Below are positions 11,887 to 23,470 of a stretch of 64,000 bases of DNA, in pieces. The DNA is from Exophiala sp. HKRS030 (lineage: Eukaryota; Ascomycota; Eurotiomycetes; Chaetothyriales; Herpotrichiellaceae). The translations under genes were made by a program, and so were the position numbers. The notes beneath the pieces are model-generated. The model did not search any database. It had not been told where the DNA came from and saw only the letters and a list, made by a program, of their open reading frames with translations. Position 1 is the stretch's first letter, and every line of letters begins with the position of its first letter. The stretch is from the NCBI GenBank assembly GCA_023897205.1, contig JAHWDD010000003.1:6451665-6515664 (forward strand), read 5' to 3'.

Positions 11887-12903
11887 ATGAATCCCTCACC
11901 TGACGAAAGAAGCACGGTAGTGCCGACCGACAGCACCGTCCTTGAGAACACCACACAACAACATATCCATGACATTGAAGGAGATCAAATTTACGTTTGT
12001 TCTTCGCCACACCCAGACGTTGCACTCGAAGCTCATCCTTTCATATTGGCTTCCGAGGACTCTGAATACCAATCAGAACTACCTGAGCTCGAATCTGACG
12101 ACGAAGAGATGCCAGGCCAGTCCGGTCCAACCTTCCTCACCCTACCTCTCGAAATAAGAACAGAGATCTACCGCTACTTCAGTAACCCAGAGTGCGAGGC
12201 TGTGCGCAAGACCAGAGATTCACTGTTGATGCTCTCTCGCCGAGTGTCAATCGAATGCTCACCTATGTTCTTTCGCGAGATGACGTTCAGAATGCACAGC
12301 AAAGTTTGGCGGGGGGCCAACGTGAAAGATTTCGAAGAAGAATTTCTGGAGCATTTGCCAGCATACAAGTTGCATAACATTCGCAAGCTGATATATTATA
12401 CTGATGGGGCCCTGCCCTTCGGCACTAGTCACAATTCTCGTCACTTGAGGGTCCTCCGGCGCATCTTACTCAAGTACAATGGTCTTTTCAAGTCTCTGGA
12501 AGAGATCGCAATCGCAACGGCACATCGACTCGACTTCGAAGAATTGCCCGAAGGCATTGATCCGTTGAATGATGGCGACGCCGACAAGATGTGGAGACAT
12601 ATTTGCCTGTTGGAACCAAGTTGGAAGGCAGCTGAAGATGGTCTCATCCAAAACAATTGCCTATTGCAAGACTGGCAGATCAAGAGGGAAATGGCCACAG
12701 ACGGCAATTATGTTTACACTGAATTCGTTCCTCCTGATGAACTGGGAATTGTTGAAAGAGTATTCTTTAAAAGGCCAGAAGTTTTTTTTCATCAGGAGCA
12801 CCTACAGCAGACCCAACAACGGCCAGACATCTACCTCATGAGGACCGGTTCGGACCGCAACAGCCGAAATCATCTAAATGAGTTGTCAGGGACCGGAACC
12901 TAG
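11887..12903 (+). CDS. F-box-like / 2EXR-type hypothetical protein
   Basis: A single exon gives 338 residues. An acidic, Ser-rich N-terminus (about residues 1-75, including SDDEEMPG) leads into TFLTLPLEIRTEIYRYF (about 79-95), the helix pattern of the fungal F-box-like or 2EXR domain. The following SLLMLSRRVSIECSPMFFREMTF fits the usual continuation, in which a small conserved domain sits before a variable C-terminus. Proteins of this kind are numerous in Pezizomycotina and their targets are unknown. If it is a true F-box it would join an SCF ubiquitin ligase; this is inference. ATG 11887 is the first in-frame ATG. Confidence 0.65.
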   Translation: MNPSPDERSTVVPTDSTVLENTTQQHIHDIEGDQIYVCSSPHPDVALEAHPFILASEDSEYQSELPELESDDEEMPGQSGPTFLTLPLEIRTEIYRYFSNPECEAVRKTRDSLLMLSRRVSIECSPMFFREMTFRMHSKVWRGANVKDFEEEFLEHLPAYKLHNIRKLIYYTDGALPFGTSHNSRHLRVLRRILLKYNGLFKSLEEIAIATAHRLDFEELPEGIDPLNDGDADKMWRHICLLEPSWKAAEDGLIQNNCLLQDWQIKREMATDGNYVYTEFVPPDELGIVERVFFKRPEVFFHQEHLQQTQQRPDIYLMRTGSDRNSRNHLNELSGTGT

Positions 12904-13913
12904 AGACTCTGAATGTGCCAAAGAGATATCTGGACGACTGGTGATTGAAATGACGAGACTTTCGGCAAGTCAGAGATACGCTGATGGTCTGGAATGATTT
13001 ACTGTTGAGCTGAAGAGAAAAGACGAGATTTTGATCCAATGAAAGGCGTATGGAAGGATCCAAGACGTGGTGATTGCTTATCGTTTACACCACAAAGGTG
13101 AACAATTGAACCACAACTGCTGTCGGTAACCGGGCTTTCTGGAAGACATACAGAAAATGCAAGATATTCTCTTCATCATCTCTTCCGATCCACGATTTTG
13201 ATAGATTTCGTGTGGCGCAGGGGTGGTCTTGTTCGTTCTGGCATTTGCTCGTACCGATCTCGTCCAAAGTGAAGGGGACCCATGGTAATCATGCCGTGCC
13301 TTGTCTGGATACTGTCGAGGCAATGCGCTTAGAGTACCACTTGTCCTCGGGCTTTGCACGTAGTCAAAATTCATGATGGTAACATCATAGAGTCGTAGAC
13401 TGGGTGGGGAATCCATTGGTTCCTGCACGCGCTGGTAGTCTCAGCATCCTTACTCGGACTGTATCGTTATAGCGAAGTTATATTCCCGACCTGGAAACCT
13501 CCATGGTATGAGTAATTCGTCCTTTTCTCAATGCTGGTACAAATGCTCCGCGTCCTCCAATAAATTCCGTCCCTGGCAAAGGGGTCTAGTTAGTTAGATG
13601 ATGGGATCCGCCGAGAGAGAGAGAGAGACAAAAGCTCAAACCCGTACCATGAGCGCTCGTGACCAAGTCAACATTGAATCACTCACATCTGCGCCACCAT
13701 CCGAATTGACAGTTGGGCAATTTGGGTGCGTAAATTTTATCATACCGAAACGGCCTCTTCTGACATGGGCTCGGTTTGTGGTTGGGTCAGACGGGATCGC
13801 CATTCATTCTCTCTGCCTCCCCACGGATATTGATTTGTGAAATGTTTCGTGGGATGCGAAATATAAGTTCTGAAGTTGCTGTTTGTAGAAACAGTAAAAA
13901 AAAGGGGGAAGAT
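12904..13913. other. Sparse region
   Basis: About 1 kb with no supportable gene. Minus-strand frames at 13078-13428 and a plus-strand frame at 13598-13840 have no domain or clear codon bias. A short GA-repeat (GAGAGAGAGAGAGA) lies near 13612-13627. Confidence 0.4.
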
Positions 13914-14258
13914 TTAGTCTTCCTTCAGGTTCGACGAGATGGCGCGAGGAAGGGGCCCCGGCTGTCGCGCGGCCTTGTATGTCACTTTCCAACTTTGCAG
14001 AGGGACCTCTTCGACTCGGTCGAGCCGCCGTCGGATGTTGAAGTCACAGAGAACCCATACGTTCTTGCGCTCCGAGGTGTCGAAGTCGGAGGGAAGGTGT
14101 ATGAAGTCGGTGGTATAAGTGAACGGCCTCCCCAGGTGACGAATTGCAAAGTCATTTGCGACCTTTTTGGCACGCTCGGTGGGTTGCGTGGGTACGTCGA
14201 GGGTCTGATAGCGAAGGGCAACTCGCAGTTCACCTTCTGGGCACACCCGTTCGGACAT
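13914..14258 (-). CDS. Hypothetical protein, 114 residues
   Basis: Family not recognised. The minus-strand frame shows the C-ending codon preference of genuine genes in this window (repeated GAC, TTC, ACC, CTC, AAC). It starts MSERVCPEGELRVALRY and ends in NLKED. It is hydrophilic, without a signal peptide or membrane helix, and has a run of basic and acidic pairs (DFNIRRRLDRVEEV) near residue 75. A plus-strand frame also stays open across the same bases, so the strand assignment rests on codon use alone. It may be part of a longer spliced gene or a relic. Confidence 0.33.
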   Translation of the reverse strand: MSERVCPEGELRVALRYQTLDVPTQPTERAKKVANDFAIRHLGRPFTYTTDFIHLPSDFDTSERKNVWVLCDFNIRRRLDRVEEVPLQSWKVTYKAARQPGPLPRAISSNLKED

Positions 14259-14711
14259 TGCGCCATATGAGCACCGTGGCGAGAAAGGAGGACAGAATGC
14301 GTCGGTTACCGTACGGAGAGGTTGGGTGAGGGTAGCCCGCCGAGGTTACACAAGACGTCACCGGGGGGGTGGGGGGTCAGTCCCTTTCTCGGAGTTTCCC
14401 TAGACTCGAGAACTCCTCTCCAGGGAATACCTCCGGACGATCTACGACCTATCGTTCTCTCATCAGGGGTCAGGTGTTACTTCCGTCCCACTGTAAACTA
14501 CAGCTCAAAATTTCAGAGTAAAGCCGATGCAAAACTTCGCGGCGGGAAAACATGTCCCTGCTTCATCGACACGATCGTGGCCCCGTACAAGTAGGGCAGC
14601 GTCCTAGCACTTATTTCACGACGATTGTATCTTTGGCTACAGTCAACCTCAAGGTTGGTATTCAGCCAACATACCCTTGACACGGTGATGATGGCCGACA
14701 TACAGTCAGAG
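14259..14711. other. Spacer
   Basis: Lies between two small minus-strand frames. Frames on both strands exist but show no family. It contains a G-run (14367-14376) and nothing else distinctive. Confidence 0.35.
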
Positions 14712-14915
14712 TCAGGGCGGCGAATGACCGCCGCAACTTTTACATTCTCCGTCATGATCTTCATCTGGATATCGGACGCGTTCACGTGGAGGTGGACATG
14801 TCGCATTGTTTTGGATGGCTTGTTGGCTTCTTCGTATGTCCGGGTCGTAGTAGTGGCCACATCCTCTTACGTGCACATGAGCGTCCTCACACATATCGCA
14901 AAGACGGTATGACAT
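14712..14915 (-). CDS. Small Cys/His-rich putative zinc-binding protein
   Basis: A 67-residue frame starting MSYRLCDMCEDAHVH. Cysteines and histidines are spaced as C-x2-C (6, 9), then CGH near 19-21, one Cys near 39, and C-x2-C (KSC with a following GGH) near the end. This C..C / CGH / C / C-x2-C layout resembles many short fungal hypothetical proteins that look like structural zinc modules. No function can be given. Codon choice is compatible with coding. No intron was needed. It could be a fragment of a longer gene, since the spacers on both sides are gene-poor. Confidence 0.42.
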   Translation of the reverse strand: MSYRLCDMCEDAHVHVRGCGHYYDPDIRRSQQAIQNNATCPPPRERVRYPDEDHDGECKSCGGHSPP

Positions 14916-15329
14916 TCAGCGTAAGAAGATGAGATCGGTCTGGTAATGGTCGTTGCGTAAATCGATAAAGAGTCAATTAGCGAAAAAAAGAATGTAAGAC
15001 AATGTCGGAAATACTGACCTGCCAAAAGAAGGAATAATTTATAAAAAGCCAAAAGGACAAAAGGATGACAAGGATATCTCGTCCGTGGTGCTGGTGGAGA
15101 TGTCCTTTTATCAGCACCTATGGACTTTTTATCGGAGCGGGGTAGGGTGTTTGATCAGGACATGTTGTGTACAAGGTATAGGTAGGGTATATGTGTCAAT
15201 CTGTAAGGAACAAGGAGGAGTTCTTTGAGAAGCACACCAGCATATGCACCGTTAGGAACTCGTGAGACCTCTTCAAAAAGATCTTCTCTTTACAGTATAA
15301 GTATCACATTGCGTGCCAAAATCATCACC
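14916..15329. promoter_or_regulatory. Upstream region of the amidase gene
   Basis: A spacer of about 410 bp between a minus-strand small frame and the amidase start, so it should hold divergent promoter sequence. Polyadenine-rich patches occur near 14985 and 15050. The first in-frame ATG after this region is at 15330, in the good context CATCACCATGG. Confidence 0.4.
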
Positions 15330-17304
15330 ATGGGTTGGGAAGAGATCGCTGCCGATAAGAGGAAACGCATCGAAGAATCGATCCCAAAAGAATGGCGGGT
15401 CCAAGTCAAGGATCAGGATGGTTCATTCATGGACATACCAGCCAGCAGTGGCCTATTGACTGCCGATGAGCTCAACATTACCAATTCATCGGGGGTCGAC
15501 CTCGTGTCGAAACTGGCTGCAGGACAGTTGAAGTCTGTGGATGTGACGTTGGCCTTTTGCAAACGTGCCGCTCTGGCACATCAAGCCGTGAGTAACGACA
15601 AGGTGTCCTCGTGTTTTGTCGTTTTCGCAAAGAAGTATCAGCACTGACGAAAAAATAACCAGCTTAATCTTGCTCTGGAGTTCTTCCCAGAAATGGCTCT
15701 CGCCCAGGCCAAAGAGCTGGACAAGTATTACGAGGAGCACAAGAAGCCAGTCGGTCCTCTACATGGCTTGCCAATCTCCTTGAAAGACCAGCTCAGAGTC
15801 AAGGGGCTCGAGACGTCGATGGGTTACGTTGCTTGGCTTGGCAAATTCGATCGAGAGGATTCCGTGCTGACAGCGTTGCTCCGCAAGGCCGGAGCGGTAT
15901 TCTACATCAAGACGAGTGTCCCACAAAGTCTGATGGTCTGCGAGACAGTGAACAACATCATCGGAAGGACACTCAATCCTCGTAACAAAAATTGGTCATG
16001 TGGCGGCAGTTCTGGAGGTGAAGGCGCCAACATTGGCTTCCGAGGCGGCATCATCGGCGTGGGAACGGATATTGGTGAGAGACAAGCCGCGTATCAAGAA
16101 GATCAGCGTTACTGATGCGTTTCACAGGTGGCTCGATTCGTGTCCCATCTGCATTCAACTATCTGTATGGAATTCGGCCTAGCCATGGTCGAATGCCGTA
16201 CGCGAAGATGGCCAATAGCATGGAAGGTCAAGAGACTGTGCATAGTGTCGTTGGACCACTGGCCCACTCAGTTCCCGGTAAACAGCCCCTTCTGTGATGC
16301 TCATGAAAAGGCTGACGATTGTGGTAGACCTGAAACTCTTTGTGACCTCCGTTCTTCACGAGGAGCCCTGGAAGTATGATTCAAAGGTTATCCCAATGCC
16401 TTGGAGACAGGCAGAAGAGGATATCATTGAAACCAAAATCTCGAGTGGAGGTTTGACTCTGGGATTCTATAATTGCGATGGAAATGTTAGTATCTGGGCC
16501 GACATGAAAGAGACGTTGTTGACCATCAATAGGTACTTCCACATCCTCCTATCCTTCGTGGGGTGGAGATGGTCGTGTCTGCACTGAAAAACAAAGGTCA
16601 CACTGTTGTGCCATGGAAGCCGTACAAACATGACTTTGGTGTTGACTTGATCAACAAGATATATGCTTCGGACGGAGGCTTTGTCAGTCAGAGATATCCT
16701 CAAGTGGGGTCTGGGCTAATTTTTTCGAGCAGGATGTCTTCTCGGATCTCAAGGAGTCTGGAGAACCAGCCATCCCTAATTTCCAAGATCTCATTAATCC
16801 ATCGCTGCCGAAGATGGACATGAACGAAATCTGGGAAGTGCAACGTCAGAAATGGGCATGGCAAGGCGAATATCTTGAGCAGTGGAGGCTACGTGAAGCA
16901 GAGCTGGGCAAGGAAATCGATGCTTTCATCGCTCCGATCACGCCTACAGCAGCCATTCGCCATAACCAGTTCAAGTATTATGGCTACGCCAGCGCCATAA
17001 ACCTTCTCGACTGGACCAGTGTGGTCGTGCCGGTGACATTTGCAGACAAGGCGAAGGACAAGAAGCTGACTGACTTCAAACCGTTGTCTGACATTGATGG
17101 AATTGTACAAGCCGAGTGTAAGTCACCAGTCCTGATCGATAGCTGATAAGAAGCTGTGGCTGATGATGCATTGCAGATGACCCGGAAGCGTATCACGGGG
17201 CTCCAGTTGCCGTACAGATTGTGGGCAGAAGACTCAGCGAGGAGAGAACGCTTGCTATTGCCAAGGAAATTGGCAAGTTATTGGGCAATGAGATTACTCC
17301 GTAG
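15330..17304 (+). CDS. Amidase-signature hydrolase (acetamidase / FAAH-like)
   Basis: Hydrolyses a carboxamide to acid and ammonia or amine; the natural substrate is unknown. Seven exons (15330-15587, 15663-16074, 16128-16277, 16328-16485, 16533-16682, 16733-17117, 17177-17304) join in frame to 546 residues, the usual length for fungal acetamidases. The Ser-cisSer-Lys triad is visible: Lys127 in GLPISLKDQ, Ser202 in CGGSSGGEG, Ser226 in TDIGGSIRVP. The 75- and 24-residue spacings equal those of mammalian FAAH (142, 217, 241). All six introns are 47-75 nt and GT-AG. The C-terminus has the conserved APVAVQIVGRR block. No signal peptide is seen, so it is probably cytosolic. The stop codon overlaps an ACTCCGTA octamer. 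Confidence 0.92.
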
Positions 17305-17882
17305 TATGTATGTTATTGAATGTTCGTAGGCCCTCGTGGTCGACAAGAAAAGTTGTTGAGATCAGATTCTGATTACTCCGTATGGACATCATCCATCTGG
17401 TGTAATGTAATGCCTTGGAAGAGTCGGAGACATTTGGATCCGAACCCCCAATAATACTCCGTAGCTCGTATTCGTAAAGGGCTCTCGCTCCGGCCCCCGG
17501 TTCACGCGCAGGTTCAGGTTCAGGTTCTGGCTCATGCTTGGACTCTTCCACGCCAAATACTTCTCGATCAATCGCATCAAATCACTGGTCAACGAGCGGG
17601 ATTTCACCAGTTTCTCAACCCACGTTCCCATCTTCCTGCCTTCCCTCGTCATCCTGCAGCTGTTCCAAGATTGGCATCCTACACGAGAGAAAAAGACCCT
17701 CTTACCAGCTCCCAAGGGGACTTCTATCCTCTGCAAGTTGGCCAGATTCCCCAACTGTGCCCCCTCGATACTTTCTGGACGCGTCACTTGAAAGAAGTTG
17801 ACGACGATGTTGCGACAACGTCCATAGCCGTCCTTCCCGCATATGACGGCACCTCTCCTCGTTTCCCTCATCATCCGTCGCC
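17305..17882. promoter_or_regulatory. Upstream region of EFR3
   Basis: A 578-bp spacer. It holds two further ACTCCGTA octamers (17375-17382, 17456-17463) and a GGTTCA hexamer repeat at about 17511-17530. A minus-strand frame of 161 codons (17389-17874) covers much of it. Its ATG is only 9 bp from the EFR3 start and no family was recognised, so it is not called as a gene. Confidence 0.4.
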
Positions 17883-20800
17883 ATGAGTTCTCTTCTTCAC
17901 CCTCTCCATAGCGCGAGCCAAAAGTGCCGGCCTAAGCACCAAGTTCTGGTTCTCAAATGCTATCCGCAATACCAGAAAACCGTGCAGGAAGTCAAACCGA
18001 ACTCTTCCGAGCTGAGCTACCTCCTATACTATGCAAGCACACGCCGAAGTAAGCTGCAAAAGGTGGGCGCATTCTTGGAAAAGAAAAACGCCCACGATGT
18101 CTGGAAAGGAAGACTCGGGTAAGCAGACCGACTCACCCAGTCGAGTTTCTACTAACCCACGCCCAGCAATGTTCAAGTCACGCTGCAAATCCTTACCGCC
18201 ATCATTGAAAAAGCCCCCCGCGACCTGTCCCTATACTCCGCCTCCGTTCTAACCATCCTGGGGACCGTTCTGCGCTCAAAGGACATCAACATGGTGGAAG
18301 AGACGGTGCCGACGTTCGAGGCGTACTGTAAACATGTCGATTCTGCCTCACTGACGGCCGACCAGCAACGTGCGCAACAATACTTGTCTATTGTGCAGCT
18401 GTATGCCGGTTACGCAGAAAAGCAGAAACCGGCTGGCAGGAGAAACGCTGATTCCATACCTTTATCCCTAAGATGGCGGACAGTCGGTTTACGAGCTATA
18501 CGAGCCGTAGTGGCTTCAGATGCCCTGGCTACGGATTCCAGTCAGCAGCTGAACCTGGTCATGCCTGTCATCCTCGAGAACATGTCGCTGGAGGCCGAAG
18601 ATATTTTGTCACACCTACAAGAGAGAGCGAGGACGTCGGAGAAGTTCGAGGACGAAATAGCGAGAAGGCGAAGGATCAGCTTGTCCACTGTCACAACGGT
18701 GGACACGACCGATGGTGATCCGGCTACGGCTGTTGAGACTACGGCTGGTGCAGACAAGGTGGCCGAAGAAGAGGTTAGAGCGTTGGCATTACGATGCCTA
18801 AAGCAAATCTTTTCAATAGGTATTGGCAGCACCAGAGGACAGACGAGGTTGGCCACCGCTTTGACGCTGAAGTTTATCGCTTCAAAAAACCCGCCTCGAC
18901 CGAATCCAGAGATCGTAGGCCAGGGTACCTGGGCTACTTCACTTTTTGAAGCCATCGCGCGTTGGACACCCGTGCAAGATCGTTTCATCATCTTGATCAC
19001 AGCCATGGAAACTCTAGTTCGAACGCCTGTTGCGGAAAATTTGCTCGAGAAGCAACTGGTTCTGGCCACCATGATCGACTGGCTCCTAAGCTCGTCCGTT
19101 AACCTGATTGGACTGAGCGTTATGGATGTCTTGCTTGGATTCATTCAACACATGCTGCTCTTGTTACAACTAGGCGGTCCTAACCCGCGTATCAGGGCAT
19201 CCCATCCGAATGACACCATGGGGTTTTCTAGAGAAACAAGAGAAGCCTTTGACCCGAGCACGGTCCTGACAGCTACTGAGCTCGATCGAACACCTTCCAA
19301 GGTCGAACTTGCTGCATCGCCCACCCGCAAGGAGCTTTTGGTGAGGCTGCAAAAATGCATCGCTTCTCTGTCCAACCACATTTACTATACCGACCAGATC
19401 AGTGACATGATCACTGCTATCTTAGCCCGTTTGAAGCCTTCACCTCAATCGGAGGTTCCGACGATAGCCGCTGCAATCGACGATCCAGCCGCAGCTACAA
19501 AAGCGATAGCTGAATCAGCAAGTGTCCACGAAGATCCAAACACCTCGTCCTTTTTCTCATTCACAACGGCCAGAGTGGCGGCCCTACAAGTCATCCAAGC
19601 CATTTTAATCCGCGCCAATAGTAAGAGGAGCGTCACCGGTGGCCCGATAGAAGCGCGTGCACGGGTGGGTGTGCAGGTTTGGGAGGGTACGCAATGGCTT
19701 CTCAAGGACGAGGAGAAGGAGGTCCGCTTTGCTTATGTCGAAGGCTTGTTGACTTGGCTGAAGCTGGAGACCAACAAATCCGATACGTTGCTACCAAAGA
19801 ACGGCTCACGAAAACATACTCCGAACAAGAAGCAAGGAGTAAGCGAAAACCTGGCAAAACGAGCCGTTTCTGGCGCCTCGCGGAAGGAACCAAAGCCTAA
19901 TAGATCGACCTTCGTGACCTTTCTGCACCTGGCCATTTATGACAGTATTCTGGACGATGCTGAAGACGAAGCCAATCTTCTCCTCCTTCATCTTCTGCTG
20001 ACAAAGTTGGTAGACCGGCTCGGGGTGAACTCGGTGCGGAGCGGTCTACCTATGATGTTGAGGCTTCAGGAGACTGCCTTGAATGGGGAGGTCATTTCGG
20101 CCACTGGAAGGGTCAATGTTGCCAGCGTTGTTCAGAGCTATCTATGGACTCTGGCGTCAAAGTTTGACTTTGAGATGAGTCCTGTTGGCTATGAAATCAA
20201 TGGTGAAATCTCTCGCAGAAAACGGTTGAGCATCTGGTGTGAGAAGGTCAAATATCCAGCTGCGGGCATTGATGAAATACGCAACAACTCCTCTTTGGAC
20301 GAGAAACAGCCGCAATACTCCGAAGAAAGCGTCGACACGTTGAAACCGTTCCTGTCAGTGACTGAGTTAGTCAATGAGATCGCAACGTCTTACGACAAGT
20401 CTCTGTTGACCCCCCCGAGCTCTGCACCATCATCACCAGGCCGTGTCTTTTCCGTTCCAACTCTCGGTTTTGGCTATGGCTACGGCGCTGCCCCAGTGTC
20501 TAAGCCTTCCAAAGAGGAGCAACTACCCGAAAAAGTCAAGGAAGAAATGGCCGCTGGCTGGAGTAGAGAAGCATGTATTGCAGCCGTCGAGAAGGAAAGC
20601 GCCACATCCATGACAGGATCAAGAACAGGTGGTTCTTCCCTTCCCAGGTATCATCTCGGCGTAAATGGAGCACGCAATCACGGTTCCGTCAGTGGCCAGG
20701 AGTCCCCAGTCAACGCCAATGGCAGTACTACCCCGACATATGGCCTGGCAAGTGGCCTAGGCACCCTGACAAAAGCGCGAAGGCCCAGCGCCAACGGGTC

Positions 20801-21542
20801 CCCCACCCGAGTCCCTACGACATCGAGCCGAGATTCTACCATGAGGGTGACAGATCTCAAGAGAGCCCTCTCTGGCTACGCCGCCGGGGGACGACGACAG
20901 AGCCCCTTGAGAAAGCCGCTCACCGGGTCACGACGAAGTACACGGAGCAGTATGACCAGCAGTATGGTCAGTTGGGACGAGGCGGATGACAGGAATCCGT
21001 CGTTTCTTGATGTGAGGACTGGAGGTGGACTCAGTAACTCTGTCAATCAGGTTTCGGGCGGTCCACGACCACCAACGTCTACATCTACCAAAACCGAGGG
21101 AGATAGGGATGGAAGTGTACACAATGCCGTAACGCTTCCTGCGACTGACCCTGGGCTTCGCAACGACATAGACATCCCGCCTGTGCCCAAGATTCCTTCG
21201 TCACTGAACCTCCCTGGGACATGGCCTCGCGATATATCTCCCGCCCGCACTGATGAGCCTCATCTCGGAAAAACCTCATCTTTGTCACAGGAACACGACG
21301 CAACTCCTCAGTCGAAGCGTGCCACCAGTGGTACATATTCGACATCGTCTGCAGCAGGAAAACAGAGCATCCTAAAGTCTTCGCGCCCCACAAGTCGGAA
21401 AGGTGCCAGCCCGACCATCGGTTCAGTGAATGGACGATTTGACTTGAACTCCTTATTGGCCGAAATCCCCTCCGCCACGGAAGAACGTGAGGAGGGACCT
21501 ACAGACAATCGAACCAGTCGCCAGATCAGACCTCCTTACTAA
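17883..21542 (+). CDS. efr3: EFR3 family plasma-membrane scaffold
   Basis: Efr3 anchors the Stt4 phosphatidylinositol 4-kinase complex at the plasma membrane (known from yeast and animals). Exons 17883-18118 and 18167-21542 give 1203 residues; the 48-nt intron is GTAAGC...CTAAC...CAG. The N-terminal block (KCRPKHQVLVLKCYPQYQ, SSELSYLLYYASTRRSKLQKVGAFLEKK) is the diagnostic EFR3 start. Helical-repeat sequence follows to about residue 750. The last 400 residues are Ser/Pro/Thr-rich and low in complexity, as in other filamentous fungi. Start context GTCGCCATG is strong. Only the second exon is visible as a long open frame. Confidence 0.9.
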
Positions 21543-22085
21543 TAACTTGGTTCACATACAGAAGATATGAGGATAAATGTAATTCTAGTTCTTATCATAC
21601 GAGCATTGTACACCATGGGTTTGGAGCATCATGTGTACCTTTTTTCCTTGATCTTTTCAAGCTTGGTGTCGTAGTATTTTGAGCGATGATTATGAAGTTC
21701 GGGGCTGCGTGTGTGCTCTTTATTTGGTTTGGAACACTTGGACTTGTTCATGAATCATAGTATAGAACTGATGGTAGATAAAATGAACGAGATATATACT
21801 TGTCGTTCAAAGTCGTATTCTGTGTCACAGTCGATTCTGTCTTGCCTGCCACTTCATATCAAATACTTCAGCACCTTCAGCCTCGTTGCGGAGAATAGAA
21901 ATTCCGTTCCAGGATCAGACACGGCAACGTTCAACATCAGACGTCAATGGGCATTTTGCGCTTCTATCCCCACTGACAACAGAAGCCGGTCCAGATACGG
22001 CACATTTGAAGGATTATCAGTTACTGACTGACAGATCCCGAAACTTGAGAAAGATGTCTCGGACTGAACAAGCCCTCATTCAACA
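21543..22085. other. Intergenic region
   Basis: About 540 bp with the EFR3 3' UTR and the promoter of the next plus-strand gene. No gene is supported. Confidence 0.4.
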
Positions 22086-23275
22086 ATGGCGCCGTCAACA
22101 GACGCTGGAGGATACTCTCTTGAACCCATCAAGGCTTTGACACTCCTTGACCTGGGAACGGGGCGCAAGCCAGAAGACTCATCGACCTCGATAACTCTCG
22201 AAGCCAATAAGAGGACAGGTATCTGGATTCGAGGTCTGGACACTCGATTCAGAGCGGTTTGGCGTGGTGGAAGAGTCGTCGGTATTGGGTCGAGGGATGC
22301 GGACGATCCAAGTCAGCACTTGGGACAGGTGAGTTTACGATGCGCTCAGCTTGGGATAAACTTGTTGAGAAAGGCACTCCATCTTCATATATGTCGTGTA
22401 GCTCGTCCTGTGAGCTGACATTGGTGTATCTTGCACAGGCCTCACTGTCACTAAATCTCATCTCTGCGGCACTTTTGAACAGGCCAGATTTGTCGCAGAT
22501 CCTCAGAACGAGCTCCTCAACGGTTTCACCACCGCTAGGGCATTCAATCTCCCCAACGATCTACATCGTAGCGCCACATACAGCCCAGACAATTCCCTTA
22601 CTCCACGGCAACCTTGCTAGAATGTTGTCCGACTCCGCAACCGCGATGGAGTTGCTCAAGGGTGTTCAGCTGTTACAGTACTTTGACTTCGCGGGACTTG
22701 TCGAGGCTGTGGGCGAAGTCAGCGAAGCAATGTATGGAAAAATACAGAGTTCCAAAAAGCCAGCCCCGAATGCCACGCAGGAAGCCGCCTCCACACAGAC
22801 CCATGACATCGTCCTGCTTCAAGGTCTCAGTCCAACAGTGACTGCCACATATCGTCGAAGTGGACTTGTCCATGCGAATGCACTACTGGCAGCTTTGATG
22901 CGAAGCATCGTGCAATTATCCAGGCCAGCGGTAAATGCATTGGTGTTAGTCGATGTCCCCATCGGGTTTGACGGCCCCGGAAGCTTGAACGCAAATCTGG
23001 ATCTCACACATAAGTCTTCTCATGGCGTTGTGCTAGGTTCTGCCTTTTGTGGCCCAACAGGAGAGAATCTGAGCTTAGTCTGTGGTCATGAAACGTTGTC
23101 AAGAACTTTAGAGTCCGGTTTCGACTGCATTGTCATCGTGCATGATGGCTTTGGCAGGGTAAAACAACGAAGCAGACATTCGAAGCAGTCTCAGTGCATT
23201 ATCGAAACAGTGAAAGACAGAGTAGGTGACATAACTGGGCTCTGGGCCATCTGGAGCACCGATGGGCTAGAGTGA
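22086..23275 (+). CDS. RecA-fold-like hypothetical protein (possible Rad51-paralogue-type factor)
   Basis: Exons 22086-22328 and 22439-23275 give 359 residues; the 110-nt intron is GTGAGT...CTGAC...CAG. Start context ACAATGG is good. The middle has the strand-helix rhythm of a RecA/Rad51 core: TIYIVAPHTAQTIPL, then LLKGVQLLQYFDFAGLVEAV, and a long helix followed by NALVLVDVPIGFD, which looks like a Walker-B strand. No Walker A (GxxxxGKT) was found, so it would not be a normal ATPase. Shu-complex subunits are Rad51-like proteins without ATPase loops; membership is only a suggestion. Profile searches against Rad55, Rad57, Csm2 and Psy3 would decide. Confidence 0.6.
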
Positions 23276-23470
23276 TGACGCATCGCGTTGGTCTGAGATG
23301 CCGTTGCCAGCTCTTGACATGCTACTTCCTTGGATGAATCGATGGCTATGGAGTTGTGCCTGCCTTTCGAGAACACATCAACTCGGCAGGCCTCGAAGTA
23401 TGGCCGACCTCATAACACTGTATTTGCTCCTCTGTGCGACTGGATTATTGGCAACATATCAGAAATCAGC

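Noticed and set aside
17389..17874. 161-codon minus-strand frame upstream of EFR3
   Set aside because: Codon use is acceptable, but its ATG lies 9 bp from the EFR3 start, it would occupy the whole EFR3 promoter, and no family was recognised. Left open rather than called.
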